In this document: piece by piece, positions 12,688 through 13,716 of the stretch
Numbering within the stretch: the stretch's first letter is position 1
How the letters are laid out: each line of letters begins with the position of its first letter
Source: Alistipes sp.
Lineage (GTDB): Bacteria; Bacteroidota; Bacteroidia; Bacteroidales; Rikenellaceae
Direction of reading: 5' to 3'
NCBI GenBank assembly: GCA_031285485.1
Contig: JAITWC010000035.1
Location: 1 to 13,716 of the forward strand
Length of the DNA stretch: 13,716 nt
Notes under the pieces: model-generated
The model's input: the letters and a program-made list of their open reading frames with translations, nothing else
Told to the model about the DNA's origin: nothing
The model's database searches: none
Program-made: the position numbers and the translations under genes

Positions 12688-13716
12688 ATGCCCATGAAAA
12701 ACTACTTCAAAAAGTACACTGTGGCCGGTTGGCTGCTGTGTTTGCTGTTCTTGTCGTCGTGTGCGATGGATCAGCGTTTCGTCCTTCCGCGGGGGCCGGA
12801 AGGGCCGGCAGGGAAGTCCGCCTACGAGGTGTGGATGGAATGGATCGAGAACAACGGCGACCCCGAATGGGAAGGTGGCACCGAAATGCCCGACTGGTTA
12901 CTCTACCTGAAAGGCGACAAGGGCGATCCGGGCGACAACGGCGAACTGCCCGAACTCGCCGACCTGATACCCACGATCGAGATCATCAACAACACGTGGT
13001 GGATCAACGGCGAGGACACCGGCGTTCCGGCCACCGGCCCGCAAGGCCCCGTGGGTCCCGTGGGCCCCATAGGCCCGGGCGGCGCTCCCGGACTGTCTGC
13101 CTACCAGCTGTGGCTCGAACTCATCGCGGACGGCAACGTGCCCGATCCGCACAATCCGGAGGAGATGTGGGATCCCGAAAACGACTCCGAGGCCGATTTC
13201 TGGTACTACCTGAAAGGCACGAAAGGCGACAAAGGCGAAACCGCCTACCAGCTGTGGGTGATCGACGTCAAGTCGGAAGCCGGTCTGGACGACCCGCACA
13301 AGGACGGTGATGAAAAGTGGCCCACGACCGAAACCGACATGGACGACTTCTACCGCTACCTGATGGGCGCGAAAGGCCTCTCCGCCTACGAACTGTGGAA
13401 GGCGGACGTGCTCAAGCTCGGCGGCCTCGACGACCCGCACAAGGACGGTGATGAAAAATGGCCCGCGACCGAAGCGGACACCCAAATGGACGACTTCTAC
13501 CGCTACCTGACCGGTCTGAACGGCGAGAACGGCCTGAGCGCCTACGAGCTGTGGAAGGACGACGTGCTCAAGCCCGGCGGTCTGGACGACCCGCACAACG
13601 ACGATCCGGAGGTGAAGTGGCCCACGGACGACGCGAACACCGGCCTGGAAGACTTCTACCGCTACCTGCGCGGCCAGGACGGCGACAACGGCACGACCGC
13701 CTCCAACCGCTCCAAG
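12688..13716 (+). CDS. Collagen-like surface lipoprotein, 3' end beyond window
   Basis: Open to the window end without a stop: 343 codons seen. The N-terminus MPMKNYFKKYTVAGWLL leads to a lipobox LSSC with Cys25, predicting an outer-membrane lipoprotein. The ATG at 12694 is an equally good start. Short Gly-X-Y runs follow: GPEGPAGKS (36-44), about 80-95, and seven triplets at 117-135 (GPQGPVGPVGPIGPGGAPG). Between them are modules of about 47-52 residues that open (S/T)AY(E/Q)xW at residues 44, 137, 185, 232 and 284 and, in the last three, close in DFYRYL plus a glycine-rich joint. The last three are nearly identical at DNA level (DDPHKDGDEKWP), indicating recent tandem duplication. The residues are mostly acidic, suggesting an extended surface stalk. 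Function is unknown; adhesion or phage interaction is speculation. Two tandem promoters lie upstream. Confidence 0.87.
   Translation, partial: MPMKNYFKKYTVAGWLLCLLFLSSCAMDQRFVLPRGPEGPAGKSAYEVWMEWIENNGDPEWEGGTEMPDWLLYLKGDKGDPGDNGELPELADLIPTIEIINNTWWINGEDTGVPATGPQGPVGPVGPIGPGGAPGLSAYQLWLELIADGNVPDPHNPEEMWDPENDSEADFWYYLKGTKGDKGETAYQLWVIDVKSEAGLDDPHKDGDEKWPTTETDMDDFYRYLMGAKGLSAYELWKADVLKLGGLDDPHKDGDEKWPATEADTQMDDFYRYLTGLNGENGLSAYELWKDDVLKPGGLDDPHNDDPEVKWPTDDANTGLEDFYRYLRGQDGDNGTTASNRSK

Noticed and set aside
12898..13596. Minus-strand ORF of 232 residues opposite the collagen-like gene
   Set aside because: A shadow of the GC-rich repetitive plus-strand gene, which has a lipoprotein signal, promoters and protein-level repeats.

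Overview
The window looks like a chromosomal segment of a Bacteroidota bacterium, most likely a gut Bacteroidales close to Alistipes/Rikenellaceae. This rests on Bacteroidota-type promoter -7 elements (TAnnTTTG) ahead of several genes, A-rich translation starts, a class II LysRS with the long C-terminal extension usual in this phylum, a tgt gene close to an LptF/LptG permease, and a collagen-like lipoprotein. The genus is an inference. No rRNA, tRNA, insertion sequence or CRISPR was seen.

Layout. 1-577: a non-coding or undecided stretch with a 42-bp tandem array, then the argG promoter. 578-1768 (+): argG, ending in a strong bidirectional terminator shared with the convergent minus-strand genes. 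1877-4793 (-): a probable operon lpxI-lpxB-tpiA. 4914-6656 (-): lysS with its own promoter. 6753-11057 (-): a run of tgt, a lipoprotein, an LptF/LptG permease and a WbsX-type GH99-like protein, with a second 42-bp array between tgt and the lipoprotein. 11200-11814 (-): a TetR-family regulator. 11815-12687: a long intergenic region with palindromes, a third 42-bp array and two near-identical promoters in tandem. 12688-end (+): a collagen-like lipoprotein cut by the window edge.

How the genes fit together. Much of the window concerns the envelope: two consecutive lipid A steps (LpxI, LpxB), an LPS-export permease, a polysaccharide-associated WbsX protein and two lipoproteins. The rest is housekeeping (arginine synthesis, glycolysis, tRNA charging, queuosine modification).

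The most unusual signal is three arrays with exactly the same 42-bp (14-codon) period, five to six units each, in three separate intergenic regions within about 12 kb. Arrays 2 and 3 share sequence; array 1 shares only the architecture. All are built around hairpin-forming cores, and array 2 is framed by 18-bp inverted ends. They look like a dispersed repeat family, and whether it is selfish, RNA-level or peptide-coding cannot be settled from this window. The second notable signal is an LpxI-LpxB pair that looks alphaproteobacterial in sequence and gene order, inside a Bacteroidota chromosome.
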